Below, one piece after another: positions 51,935 to 61,500 of a DNA stretch of 64,000 bases. The notes below the pieces were generated by a model, which searched no databases, was not told the DNA's origin, and worked only from the letters and a program-made list of their open reading frames with translations. Position 1 is the first letter of the stretch, and each line of letters starts with the position of its first letter. The position numbers were made by a program, and so were the translations under genes. Origin of the DNA: Formosa undariae (lineage in GTDB: Bacteria > Bacteroidota > Bacteroidia > Flavobacteriales > Flavobacteriaceae). The stretch lies in contig NZ_JBHMEZ010000011.1 in assembly GCF_042427615.1 (NCBI RefSeq), positions 248,001 through 312,000 of the forward strand, written 5' to 3'.

Positions 51935-52389
51935 CTAAGGCACAAGAATGGTGTAAATATCGAATTGATCTTCTTGTGTGTATTCTGCATTCTGAACTTC
52001 AATCGCCTTGTAATTTGTAAAGCTACAGCAGTCTTCGTCTTTACGTTCAGCATCTATATATAGATTGAATATGATCTCGTCTTTAATTTTAACTTCTAAA
52101 TTTACTATCTCGGTTTTCCAACCAATAGAATTAATTTGAATGATATTGTAATTGTCTTCATCTATAAATTCAAACTCAGCTTTAGTATTAGTATCTAAAG
52201 AATTGTTGATTTTTATATCTTCAGGACTATATGTGCCGTTTGTGAATAGATTTTCTCCTGAATTTTTATCGACGAGTTCAAAAAGAAATGGTGGGGGAGG
52301 CGTAAAGCAGCTATAATCTTCGCAATCGTCGGTATTACAGGAGAGAAAGGTTAGAGTTGTGCATATTATATTAAATAAATTTTTTTCAT
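51935..52389 (-). pseudogene. Frameshifted lipoprotein gene, possibly phase-variable
   Basis: Reading the minus strand from the stop at 51935 upstream gives one open frame of about 150 codons: lipobox LTFLSC, then NTDDCEDYSCFTPPPP and a beta-rich rest ending in DQFDIYTILVP. The natural ATG is at 52387-52389, directly followed by an A7 run (52380-52386 on the plus strand as T7). In that frame the chain stops after seven residues. With an eighth A the start would read MKKNLFNIICTTLTFLSC and join the open frame exactly. The gene is therefore off by one base in a homopolymer at the start of the coding region. It could be a pseudogene, a slipped-strand switch, or a sequencing error. Family unknown. 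Confidence 0.7.
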
Positions 52390-52443
52390 AATAGGGGGTG
52401 TTTATTGTCTTCTAAAAGTAGGGCGTTCGTTAGGGATATGAAA

Positions 52444-52479
52444 ACAAAAAAAGCCATTTTCAATTAAGAAAATGGCTTT
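52444..52479 (-). terminator. Terminator after metK
   Basis: Arms AAAGCCATTTTC and GAAAATGGCTTT around AATTAA; on the minus strand a T-run follows the stem. Confidence 0.85.
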
Positions 52480-52499
52480 GTATAATAAGGTGTAGTCTG

Positions 52500-53753
52500 T
52501 TATAAGCTAAATGCAGCTTTTACTACGTCTACGTAATCTAGTTTTTCCCAAGTGAATAATTCTACATCTAAAGTTGTAGATTCTCCGTTTGGTTGAGTAA
52601 AAGTCTTAGTCACCGTTTCAGGTGTTCTTCCCATGTGTCCGTAAGCAGCAGTTTCGCTATAAATAGGTTGACGTAGTTTTAAACGTTTTTCTATTTCGTT
52701 AGGACGCATATCGAATATTTTAGAAATTTTATTTGCAATTTCTCCATCTGTCATATTAAACGGACAAGTTCCGTAAGTATTTACATAAATCCCCATAGGT
52801 TCTACAACACCAATAGCGTAAGATACTTGTACAAGAATTTCTTCACATACACCAGCAGCAACTAAGTTTTTTGCAATGTGACGTGTTGCGTATGCCGCAC
52901 TACGGTCTACTTTACTCGGATCCTTTCCTGAGAAAGCACCTCCACCATGGGCGCCTTTTCCGCCGTAAGTATCTACGATAATTTTACGACCAGTTAATCC
53001 AGTGTCACCATGAGGTCCACCAATAACAAATTTACCAGTTGGATTAATGTGGTACTTAATGTCGTCGTTAAATAACTCTTGAATACTTTCAGGTAATTTT
53101 GCGATTACGCGAGGAATTAAAATCTTAACGATATCCTCACGGATTTTAGCTAACATAACATCGTCTGTTGCGAAATCGTCGTGTTGTGTCGAGATTACAA
53201 TAGCGTCAATACGTTGTGGCACGTTGTCGTCGCTATACTCGATAGTCACTTGGCTTTTAGAATCTGGACGTAAATAAGTAATCTCCTTATTTTCTCGTCT
53301 TAATAAAGCTAATTCTTTTAATAAAGTATGTGATAAGTCTAGAGCTAAAGGCATGTAATTTTCTGTTTCGCTTGTTGCGTAACCAAACATCATTCCTTGA
53401 TCTCCTGCACCTTGTTCTTCTTTTGTTTCTCTGTCTACTCCTCGGCTAATATCGTCCGATTGCTCATGTATGGCAGAAAATACACCACAAGAACTTCCAT
53501 CGAACATATATTCTCCTTTTGTATAACCAATTTTGTTAATGGTATCTCTTGCTATTTTTTGAACATCTAAATAGGTTTTAGATTTTACTTCACCAGCAAG
53601 AACAACTTGTCCTGTAGTAACTAAGGTTTCGCAAGCGACTTTAGAATCTGTGTCGAATGCTAAGAAATTATCTATTAAAGCGTCGCTTATTTGATCTGCA
53701 ACTTTGTCTGGGTGTCCTTCAGACACACTTTCGGAGGTAAATAAATATGCCAT
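52500..53753 (-). CDS. metK: S-adenosylmethionine synthase
   Basis: Tetrameric cytosolic enzyme (417 residues) that makes SAM from methionine and ATP. Signatures: SEGHPDKVADQISDALID at the start, GAGDQGMMFGYA, GLTGRKIIVDTYGG and GGGAFSGKDPSKVDRSAAY. The 5' leader (about 120 nt) carries a SAM-II riboswitch, so synthesis should fall when its product SAM is abundant. The gene has its own terminator and promoter and appears monocistronic. Confidence 0.97.
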   Translation of the reverse strand: MAYLFTSESVSEGHPDKVADQISDALIDNFLAFDTDSKVACETLVTTGQVVLAGEVKSKTYLDVQKIARDTINKIGYTKGEYMFDGSSCGVFSAIHEQSDDISRGVDRETKEEQGAGDQGMMFGYATSETENYMPLALDLSHTLLKELALLRRENKEITYLRPDSKSQVTIEYSDDNVPQRIDAIVISTQHDDFATDDVMLAKIREDIVKILIPRVIAKLPESIQELFNDDIKYHINPTGKFVIGGPHGDTGLTGRKIIVDTYGGKGAHGGGAFSGKDPSKVDRSAAYATRHIAKNLVAAGVCEEILVQVSYAIGVVEPMGIYVNTYGTCPFNMTDGEIANKISKIFDMRPNEIEKRLKLRQPIYSETAAYGHMGRTPETVTKTFTQPNGESTTLDVELFTWEKLDYVDVVKAAFSL

Positions 53754-53813
53754 AATCTAATTTAAATTATTAAATATGGAGGGGATTTGACGAAAACGTC
53801 TCAGGAAGTAAAT

Positions 53814-53865
53814 ACTGTCCTTTAGCATTTTTTATGGAGGTTGCAATCAGTCAAATCTTTCCTCG
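53814..53865 (-). promoter_or_regulatory. SAM-II riboswitch in the metK leader
   Basis: On the minus strand the leader reads P1 arm GAGG, then GATTTGACTGATTGCAA, P1 arm CCTC, then ATAAAAAATGCTAAAGGACAGT. This matches the SAM-II (RF00521, metA motif) pattern GAUUU...AUUGCAA...AUAAA...GCUAAA. The pseudoknot can form between loop bases ACTG and the 3' CAGT, a different base composition from the classic example, which supports covariation. The 3' pseudoknot strand is about 60 nt before the start codon, farther than in typical SAM-II elements, so how it reaches the start codon is unclear. Confidence 0.8.
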
Positions 53866-53876
53866 TTATTAGAAGG

Positions 53877-53884
53877 CAAAAGTA
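53877..53884 (-). promoter_or_regulatory. -7 box of the metK promoter
   Basis: On the minus strand TACTTTTG matches TANNTTTG exactly. A TTTT rather than TTTG stands at the -33 distance (19-nt spacer). Transcription would begin right before the riboswitch, about 120 nt upstream of metK. Confidence 0.6.
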
Positions 53885-53936
53885 CATATAATATTAGAAT
53901 ATTAAAATAACATGTTGTTAATAAAAATTAAAAATT

Positions 53937-53971
53937 AAAAAAGCCTTTAGAAAAATAATTCTAAAGGCTTT
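53937..53971 (-). terminator. Terminator after the amt-PII-amt operon
   Basis: Arms AAAGCCTTTAGAA and TTCTAAAGGCTTT with a 6-nt loop; a T-rich run follows on the minus strand. Confidence 0.85.
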
Positions 53972-53994
53972 ATATAGTGTATTAAAACGGATGT

Positions 53995-55221
53995 TTAATG
54001 TTCGTTCATTCTAAAGTCTGGATATGCATCCATTCCATGTTCGTGAGCATCTAATCCTTCTAATTCTTCTTTTTCAGAAACACGGATTCCTATTGTCTTC
54101 TTAAGAGTAAAGATAATAAGGAAAGATGTGATTATACAGAAAACAGCATAAGAAGCCACTCCAATTAACTGACTAATAAACTGATCCATTCCAGCTAAAT
54201 TACCGAAAATACCAACAGCTAAAGTTCCCCAGATTCCACAAATTAAGTGAACTGCAATTGCTCCAACAGGATCGTCTAATTTTAATCTATCAATAAAACT
54301 TACAGCAAATACAATTAATCCTCCTGCTACAGATCCAATAAGGATAGCATCTGTAGGACTCATTTGGTCTGCTCCGGCAGTAATACCAACTAATCCTCCA
54401 AGAATACCGTTTAGAAACATAGTTAAATCTAAGTTTTTAAACATGGCAGTAGATACAAGCATACAAACAACTCCACCTGCAGCAGCAGCTAAACAAGTTG
54501 TCACTAATGTTAATGAAGTTAATGCTGGGTCTGCAGATAAAACAGAACCTCCGTTAAATCCGAACCAACCTAACCAAAGGATTAGTACCCCTGCAGTAGC
54601 TAAAGGTATGTTGTGACCAGGAATGGCTTGAGGCTTTCCGTCTTGGAATTTTCCAATACGTGGACCTAATAAGCAAACAGCTACTACTGCTGCCCATCCA
54701 CCAACTGAGTGCACTAAAGTTGAACCAGCGAAGTCGTAAAATCCTAATTCATCTAAGAATCCACCTCCCCATTTCCAAGATCCTGCTACTGGGTAAACGA
54801 ACCCTACATATATAATAGCAAAAATCATGAATGGTACAATTTTCATACGTTCGGCTACGGCTCCAGAAACAATTGTTGCTGCTGTTGCTGCAAACATCCC
54901 TTGGAATAAGAAATCTGTCCAGTATGTGTAACCTTCGTTATATGTTAAATCTAATGCACCATCGGCGGTAAGAGGTGAGTCTAATCCGAATCCTGCGAAT
55001 CCGAAAAACCCATTAAATTCTCCTGGGTACATTAAGTTGAATCCAACTAAGCAATAAAGTAAGAGACCAATAGTAATAATAAAAATATTTTTAAAAAGTA
55101 TGTTTAGTGTGTTTTTTTGACGTGTTAAGCCTATTTCTAAAAATGCAAATCCAAGGTGCATAAAGAAGACTAGGGCTGTACAGATCATCATCCATACATT
55201 ATTGATAGTTAATACTTCCAT
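53995..55221 (-). CDS. amt: Ammonium transporter (Amt), copy 1
   Basis: A 408-residue inner-membrane channel for ammonium/ammonia with 11 expected helices. Family signatures: FLEIGLTRQKN, the pore-lining FAGSTLVHSVGGWAAVV, FGFNGGSVLSADP and the second histidine in AVHLICGIWGTLAVGIFG. The hydrophilic C-terminal tail (KEELEGLDAHEHGMDAYPDF) is where PII proteins bind in AmtB. It directly follows the PII gene by 19 bp. Confidence 0.95.
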   Translation of the reverse strand: MEVLTINNVWMMICTALVFFMHLGFAFLEIGLTRQKNTLNILFKNIFIITIGLLLYCLVGFNLMYPGEFNGFFGFAGFGLDSPLTADGALDLTYNEGYTYWTDFLFQGMFAATAATIVSGAVAERMKIVPFMIFAIIYVGFVYPVAGSWKWGGGFLDELGFYDFAGSTLVHSVGGWAAVVAVCLLGPRIGKFQDGKPQAIPGHNIPLATAGVLILWLGWFGFNGGSVLSADPALTSLTLVTTCLAAAAGGVVCMLVSTAMFKNLDLTMFLNGILGGLVGITAGADQMSPTDAILIGSVAGGLIVFAVSFIDRLKLDDPVGAIAVHLICGIWGTLAVGIFGNLAGMDQFISQLIGVASYAVFCIITSFLIIFTLKKTIGIRVSEKEELEGLDAHEHGMDAYPDFRMNEH

Positions 55222-55240
55222 GTTTAAGTTTTTTGATTAA

Positions 55241-55579
55241 TTATTTTAAAGTTTCTCCTCCTTTTTCTCCGGTTCTTATTCTGTAACATTCTGTAATGTC
55301 TGAAACGAATATTTTTCCATCACCTACGTCTCCTGATTTTGCGGATTTTAGAATAGTTTGAATCGTAATGTCTTCAAAATCATCATTAACGACAACAGAA
55401 AGGTATCTGCGTTGAATGTCGCTAGTGCTATAGCTAACACCTCTATAGACATGTCCAGCTTTTTCGTTTCCAAGACCGGTAACATCCCAGTATGCGAAAA
55501 AATTAACACCGATTCCGTGAAGTGCTTTTTTTACTTCAGAGAATTTAGATTTTCTAATGATTGCTTCTATTTTCTTCAT
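55241..55579 (-). CDS. PII nitrogen regulatory protein
   Basis: A 112-residue trimeric signal protein that binds ATP/ADP and 2-oxoglutarate and blocks Amt channels when nitrogen is plentiful. Conserved parts: MKKIEAIIRKSKFSEVKKAL, DVTGLGNEKAGHVYRGVSYS (T-loop start), GDVGDGKIFVSDI and IRTGEKGG. Tyr50 in RGVSY sits where the uridylylated Tyr51 of E. coli PII lies, but the rest of the T-loop (STSDIQRRY) differs. It lies between two amt genes, so it is of the GlnK type by context. No glnD or glnE gene is in the window, so modification is unproven. Confidence 0.93.
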   Translation of the reverse strand: MKKIEAIIRKSKFSEVKKALHGIGVNFFAYWDVTGLGNEKAGHVYRGVSYSTSDIQRRYLSVVVNDDFEDITIQTILKSAKSGDVGDGKIFVSDITECYRIRTGEKGGETLK

Positions 55580-55664
55580 AATTAATTAAGGTTTTTCATT
55601 TTAGTTAATTTGAATGTATTCATAAAATTTTGATTTTATATTTATTTTAATTGTTTTTTACGTT

Positions 55665-55695
55665 AAAAAGATGCCTTGCTAGCGCAAGGCATCTT
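55665..55695 (-). terminator. Terminator between the two amt genes
   Basis: Arms AAGATGCCTTGC and GCAAGGCATCTT (12 bp) around TAGC; on the minus strand a short T5 run follows. It may cut the message after the 432-residue Amt, giving the PII-amt pair a weaker supply or its own promoter. Confidence 0.8.
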
Positions 55696-55722
55696 GATAA
55701 GTATTATTAGTGTAAGATTATT

Positions 55723-57021
55723 TTATTCAAATTCTCTTGTTCTTTTTCCGTGGTAAGCGATAGAACCGTGTTCAGAAATATCAAGTCCTGCTATTTCTTC
55801 TTCTTCGGTTACTCTTAATCCGCCACATGTTTTCTTGATTATAGTAAGGAATATGTATGATAAAACAATTGCCCAGAAAGCATATGCTAAAACTCCAATG
55901 GCTTGTGCTAATAATTGAGATGCACCACCACCATTAAATAATCCAATACCAGTATCTCCGTCAATTCCCCAAAGTCCAATCACTAAGGTTCCCCATACTC
56001 CGGCTACACCGTGTACAGAAATGGCGCCAACGGCATCATCTACTTTTAATGTTTTTTCAATAAAACCAATTGATAATACCACAAGGATACCTCCAATTAA
56101 TCCCGCTAAAACAGCGCCACCTTCAGACATGTTTCCACACCCTGCAGTAATACTTACTAAACCAGCAAGAGCTCCGTTTAATGTCATAGATAAATTCGGT
56201 TTTCCGTTTTTAAACCAAGTAAATAATAAAGCACTTAATGCTCCTGCCGAAGCAGCTAAGTTGGTTACTAAAATCACTTGTGAAGCAGCAACAGAATCGT
56301 CACCTCCCCAAGCTAATTGAGAACCACCATTAAATCCGAACCATCCTAACCAAAGAATAAATACACCTAGAGTAGCGTACATTTGGTTGTGTCCGTGCAT
56401 TTCTACAGGTTTACCATTAAGGAATTTTCCTATTCTTGGACCTACCATCCAAGCAGCAACTAAAGCTGCCCATCCTCCTACAGAATGTACAATAGAAGAA
56501 CCTGCGAAATCGATAAATTCTGCTGGCATCCATTCAGCATTTAGCCATCCGCCATTCCATTCCCATCCACCAGCGATTGGGTAAATTAAGGCGGTTAATA
56601 TGATACTAAAAATAGCATAGGTTGTATATTTTGTACGCCCTGCAATTGCTCCAGATACAATAGTTGCTGTTGTTGCAGCGAATACTGTTTGGAAGAATAA
56701 ATCTGCTGGACCTTGTGAGAATATAAATCCACTCCAGTGAAAAAATCCACCTTCGGTTACATCTGCACCGTACATTAAAGAGTATCCTATAAACCAAAAG
56801 GCTAAAGATCCTACAGCAATATCCAAGAAATTTTTCATGGCAATATTTACTGCGTTTTTAGAATCTGTCATTCCAGATTCTACTAAAAAGAATCCTGCTT
56901 GCATAAAGAATACTAAGATACCTGCGATAAGCATCCAAAGCATGCCCATATCGTCTTTAACGGCTGCGGCCACTTCGGCTGCATCTTGAACTGCAGATAT
57001 TGTGTTTAAAAATAACATCAT
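55723..57021 (-). CDS. amt: Ammonium transporter (Amt), copy 2
   Basis: A 432-residue second member of the Amt family, related to but clearly different from copy 1. The pore motif is FAGSSIVHSVGGWAALVA; FGFNGGSQLAWGG and SVHGVAGVWGTLVIGLWG hold the other pore histidine. An N-terminal hydrophobic stretch (MMLFLNTISAVQDAAEVAAA) may be a cleavable signal, as in other Amt proteins. It has the same kind of C-terminal tail, EEEIAGLDISEHGSIAYHG. It is preceded by the porin gene at 75 bp and followed by a terminator before the PII gene. Confidence 0.95.
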   Translation of the reverse strand: MMLFLNTISAVQDAAEVAAAVKDDMGMLWMLIAGILVFFMQAGFFLVESGMTDSKNAVNIAMKNFLDIAVGSLAFWFIGYSLMYGADVTEGGFFHWSGFIFSQGPADLFFQTVFAATTATIVSGAIAGRTKYTTYAIFSIILTALIYPIAGGWEWNGGWLNAEWMPAEFIDFAGSSIVHSVGGWAALVAAWMVGPRIGKFLNGKPVEMHGHNQMYATLGVFILWLGWFGFNGGSQLAWGGDDSVAASQVILVTNLAASAGALSALLFTWFKNGKPNLSMTLNGALAGLVSITAGCGNMSEGGAVLAGLIGGILVVLSIGFIEKTLKVDDAVGAISVHGVAGVWGTLVIGLWGIDGDTGIGLFNGGGASQLLAQAIGVLAYAFWAIVLSYIFLTIIKKTCGGLRVTEEEEIAGLDISEHGSIAYHGKRTREFE

Positions 57022-57096
57022 AAATAAAAAATATTAGGGGTTAGTAGTTAGTGAAAATTAAGACGTGGTTGTCTTTTCAAGTATTCGCACTTTTAT

Positions 57097-58116
57097 TTAG
57101 AATGCGTAGATAGCAGCTATGGTAAATGCAGCTAAGTTATCTGTAGCCTCTCCGTCGTTATCTAAGTAAGGCGTAGCGTCAGACCAAGAATCGATTCTGA
57201 TTTCTGGCTTAATAATTAAGTTGTCAATTGTATAACTTCCTGTAAGTGTAAATGCAACTACGGTTTCATCTTCAACATCAGCGGCGTCAAAATATTTTCC
57301 GTAAAATTCACCTCTTAATCCTAAGCTAAAATCATCTGTAGCTGCAAACTGTGGGTATAATGCAGTACCGTAGAAACCAGATCCGTCATTTTCGTTATAA
57401 GCTGCGTTGATTCCTAAGTAAAAAGCATCTGTTAAATCGAAACCTCCTGTGTAATCTACTTCAAAACCTAAACCGTCATTGTTTCCGCTATCGTAATATA
57501 AGTTTAAGTATTGTCCTTTATATCCTAATTGTGCTCCTAAAGCGTATTCTCCTGTTGCAGACGTGTCGTTAACATCCCAAGGGTTGGTTACAGCTAACAT
57601 TAAGCTTAAATCTTCTGAAAGGGCAAAGTCGGCTTTTAAACCCATGTGAGAAAATGGCCCGCTTGAGAAAAGGTAAGACGTACTGTAGTTAAAGTTTGCA
57701 GCAGGTGCAATAACTTCGTAACCTAAAAATGTATTCCAGCGTCCAAATGTTAATGTTGTTTTATCAGACACATTCCAGTAAACGTATGCTTGATTAACGA
57801 TTCCATCAACGATGTTACTGTTAAAAGTAGCTTCTTCTCCTCTTGGTCCAACTACTAGATCAAGTACAGCTCCTGTTTTTGCACCTTCGTAAGAAAGAAT
57901 TACATTTCCCATCCCTAAAGCAAATCCACTTTTCTTGGCAAATGCTGTTCCGAAATTTTGACCTGCGTCATCTGGTGCTGTTAGATACGTTTGGAAATAT
58001 GCGTCAACACTACCGCTAATACTGAATTTTGGTTTTTCTTCAACTTCTACTGTAGTGTCCTGAGCATAAATGCTAATCGTAGCAAAAAGAAGTGCTAGTG
58101 TAAAGATTTTTTTCAT
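57097..58116 (-). CDS. Outer-membrane porin of the OmpL-like (BBP2) type
   Basis: A 339-residue beta-barrel protein with a signal peptide (1-18, ISIYAQ), an acidic linker and barrel strands throughout, ending in AAFTIAAIYAF with a terminal Phe. It matches the 'putative beta-barrel porin 2' family; the pattern NQAYVYWNVSDKTTLTFGRWNTFLGYE is typical. In many Bacteroidota it sits next to amt genes, as here, which suggests it lets ammonium or another nitrogen source cross the outer membrane. That role is inferred. First gene of the minus-strand nitrogen operon. Confidence 0.87.
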   Translation of the reverse strand: MKKIFTLALLFATISIYAQDTTVEVEEKPKFSISGSVDAYFQTYLTAPDDAGQNFGTAFAKKSGFALGMGNVILSYEGAKTGAVLDLVVGPRGEEATFNSNIVDGIVNQAYVYWNVSDKTTLTFGRWNTFLGYEVIAPAANFNYSTSYLFSSGPFSHMGLKADFALSEDLSLMLAVTNPWDVNDTSATGEYALGAQLGYKGQYLNLYYDSGNNDGLGFEVDYTGGFDLTDAFYLGINAAYNENDGSGFYGTALYPQFAATDDFSLGLRGEFYGKYFDAADVEDETVVAFTLTGSYTIDNLIIKPEIRIDSWSDATPYLDNDGEATDNLAAFTIAAIYAF

Positions 58117-58564
58117 ATTAAATATTGATTTGTTGAGTTAATAACGATCCAAATCTATGTAAAAAGTATTTACACCGCCAAAAAAATAGGGGGTCAGGCA
58201 TAATTTTTATGATTAATTCAGTTTTACCCCTTAAAAAATGAGGGTATCTTAAATAATTGTTAATAAAAGCTGGTTTTGAAAATTATTTTTTTGGCAAAAA
58301 TTTAAGTTTTTATAAAATTTTGTGAGTAAAATGCATTCAAATTCTCTTTGTATTAAGAAGAATTTTACTAATTATTGAATTTGTTGCGTTTTCGTGTTTT
58401 ATAAACGATAATGAATTCGTAAATTACATCACTAATTAATTGTAATAAGAAAATAAAACTTTAAGTATACCTATAATGTCATAAAAGTTTAATCACTATT
58501 ATTACAGTTATAAGTATACTGCTATATTAGTGCTTGCTAGTAGCAAAAATTAACTAAAATATTA
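58117..58564. promoter_or_regulatory. 448-bp divergent control region of the nitrogen genes, with TAAGTATAC repeats
   Basis: No gene. It separates the porin-amt-PII-amt operon (minus) from gltBD (plus). TAAGTATAC occurs twice, at 58462-58470 and 58511-58519, 49 bp apart in the same orientation, and the core GTATAC is palindromic. A small inverted repeat TTGCT-AGT-AGCAA is at 58534-58546 and a TACCC...GGGTA hairpin near 58230-58255. No full TANNTTTG box is clear in front of gltB. The repeats are candidate operators of a nitrogen regulator. Confidence 0.55.
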
Positions 58565-61500
58565 ATGATTATGTTGAAGAAACAGGGGCTGTATTTGCCA
58601 GAATTTGAACACGACAATTGTGGGGCGGGATTTATATGTAGTTTAACCGGAAGTAGATCTAACGATATTATCCATAAAGCACTAGAGATTCTAGTGAAAT
58701 TGGAACATAGAGGTGCGGTGAGTTCTGATGGTAAAACAGGAGATGGTGCTGGAATTTTAATAGATATACCTCATGACTTCTTTGTAAAGTATTGTGATTT
58801 CGAATTGCCTTCTCGTGGTGAGTATGCGGTGAGTAATATGTTTTTGCCAAAGAAAGAGAATCAGCGTGATTTTTGTATCGATACGTTTGAGAAATGCATT
58901 GCAGAACAAGGACTTAAATTAATAGGGTGGCGTAATGCTCCTGTTAATAATAACGTAATTGGGAAAATAGCAGCAGCTAGTGAACCTTTTATTAAACAAG
59001 TTTTTGTTGGTAAAAATAAACCTGAACAAACTGATTTTGAATTTAATTTAAAATTGTTTTCTGCAAGGAAAATAGCAGAACATGCTGTTTACAACTCTAA
59101 GTTATCTGAATCTTCATATTTTTACTTCCCAAGTTTATCAACCAAGACTATTATATATAAGGGACTGTTAGTTCCTGAAGATATTAAAGAATATTATTTA
59201 GATTTATTGAATCCGCTTTTAGATGCTAAACTAGCTTTAGTGCACCAGCGTTTCTCTACAAACACATTCCCGACATGGGATTTGGCTCAGCCTTTCCGTT
59301 ATATGTGTCATAATGGTGAGATTAACACTCTAAGAGGAAATGTGTCTCGTATGTTTTCTCGTGAAGAAATCATGGAGAGCGAATGGTTTGGAGACGATAT
59401 TAAACGTGTAATCCCTACCATATTAAAAGGAAAGTCGGATTCGGCTTCTATGGATATGGTGGTAGAATTGTTATTAATGACTGGTCGTTCGTTACCGGAA
59501 GTTATGATGATGTTAGTGCCAGAAGCATGGGAAAAGAACAATACCATGTCTGATGCTAAAAAAGCATTCTACGAATTTAACTCATGTTTAATGGAGCCGT
59601 GGGATGGTCCTGCATCTATTCCGTTTACCGATGGAAGTTATATTGGAGCGGTATTAGATAGAAACGGATTACGTCCGTCTAGATATACAGTTACAAAAGA
59701 TGATTTCGTAATTATGTCATCAGAAACAGGGGTTGTAGATATCGAACCAGAAAACATAAAATTCCATGGTCGTTTAGAGCCAGGAAAAATGTTTTTAGTT
59801 AATATGGACGAAGGTCGTATTATTAACGATGAAGAAATTAAAGAAAAGATTGCGACTCAGCATCCATATAGAAAGTGGTTAGATAAAAATTTAATTCACT
59901 TAAAGGATATTCCTTATAGTTCGGATCCTGTAACTCACGAAGAAGAAGATTTAGTAGTAAGACAAAGTGTTTTTGGGTATACTCAAGAAGATTTAAATAC
60001 TATTATTAAGCCAATGGCACAAGGTGGTAAGGAGCCAATTGGTTCTATGGGTAGTGATACTCCAATTGCTATTTTGTCTGAGCGTCCGCAATTAATATAC
60101 AATTACTTTAAGCAGTTGTTCGCACAAGTAACGAATCCGCCTTTAGATGGTATTCGTGAAGAATTAATTACAGATATTAGTTTAACACTAGGAAGTGATA
60201 CTAACATTTTTGAAATTAATGAATATCACTGTCGTAAGTTAAAGATTCAGAATCCTGTAATTTCTAAGCAAGATTTAGATAAAATTAAACATCACGATAA
60301 AAGTCCAGACTACCAAGTTACATCAATTTCAATTTTATATGATGTGTCTAAAGGAGTTAATGGTCTTGAAAATCGTTTAGAAGAGATTGTAAATACAGCT
60401 GAAAAATCTATCGATTCTGGAACAAATATTATTATCCTTTCCGATAGAAATGTAAGTAAAGTAAAAGCACCAATTCCTGCATTATTAGCATGTTCTTATG
60501 TTAATCACGCATTATATAAACGAGGAAAACGTTCTCAGATTAGTTTAATTATTGAGTCTGCAGAACCTCGTGAAGTACACCATTTTGCATTATTATTTGG
60601 TTATGGAGCAAGTGCAATTAACCCGTATATGGTTAACGAAATTGTTGAACAACAATTAGTAGCACAAGACCTTACTGGTTTAGATTTCGAACAAGCAATT
60701 GCAAATTATAATATTGCAGTTGGAAAAGGAATTTTAAAGGTGATGAATAAGATTGGGATTTCTACTTTAAATTCTTATCGTGGTTCTCAACTTTTCGAAT
60801 GTATCGGAATTAACACTAAAGTTGTAGAAAAGTATTTTCCAACAACGGCAACACGTATTCAAGGTATTGGTTTAAACGAAATAGAAAAAGAAATTTCTTT
60901 ACGTCACGAATGTGCATATAAAGTACGTGAAGTAGATGCTAATTTAGATTTAGAAATTGGCGGACAGTACAGATGGAGACGTAACGGAGAGAAGCATTTA
61001 TTTAATCCGTTAACGGTTGCTAAATTACAAGAATCTGTACGTACTAATAAAAAGTCTACGTATCAAGAATATGCAGAACTTGTAAATAATCAGTCAAAAG
61101 ATTTAATGACAATTCGTGGTTTATTCGAATTTACAAACTACGATCCAATTTCAATAGAAGAAGTAGAGCCTTGGACAGAAATCGTAAAACGTTTTAAAAC
61201 GGGAGCGATGTCTTACGGGTCTATTAGTAAAGAAGCACACGAGAATTTAGCTATTGCTATGAACCGTATTGGTGGAAAAAGTAATTCTGGTGAAGGAGGA
61301 GAAGATCAAGAACGTTTTTACAAAGATCCTGATGGAGATTGGAAAAACAGTGCAATTAAGCAAGTCGCTTCAGGGCGTTTTGGAGTAACATCTAATTACT
61401 TGACGAGTGCAAAAGAGATTCAAATTAAAATGGCACAAGGAGCTAAACCTGGAGAAGGCGGACAATTACCTGGGCCAAAAGTGAATCCTTCAATCGCAAA

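Noticed and set aside
53754..53890. SAM-I (S-box) riboswitch before metK
   Set aside because: The S-box conserved core (such as AGAGxxGGxGGAGGGA and GCAACC with its kink-turn) is absent; the SAM-II pattern fits much better.
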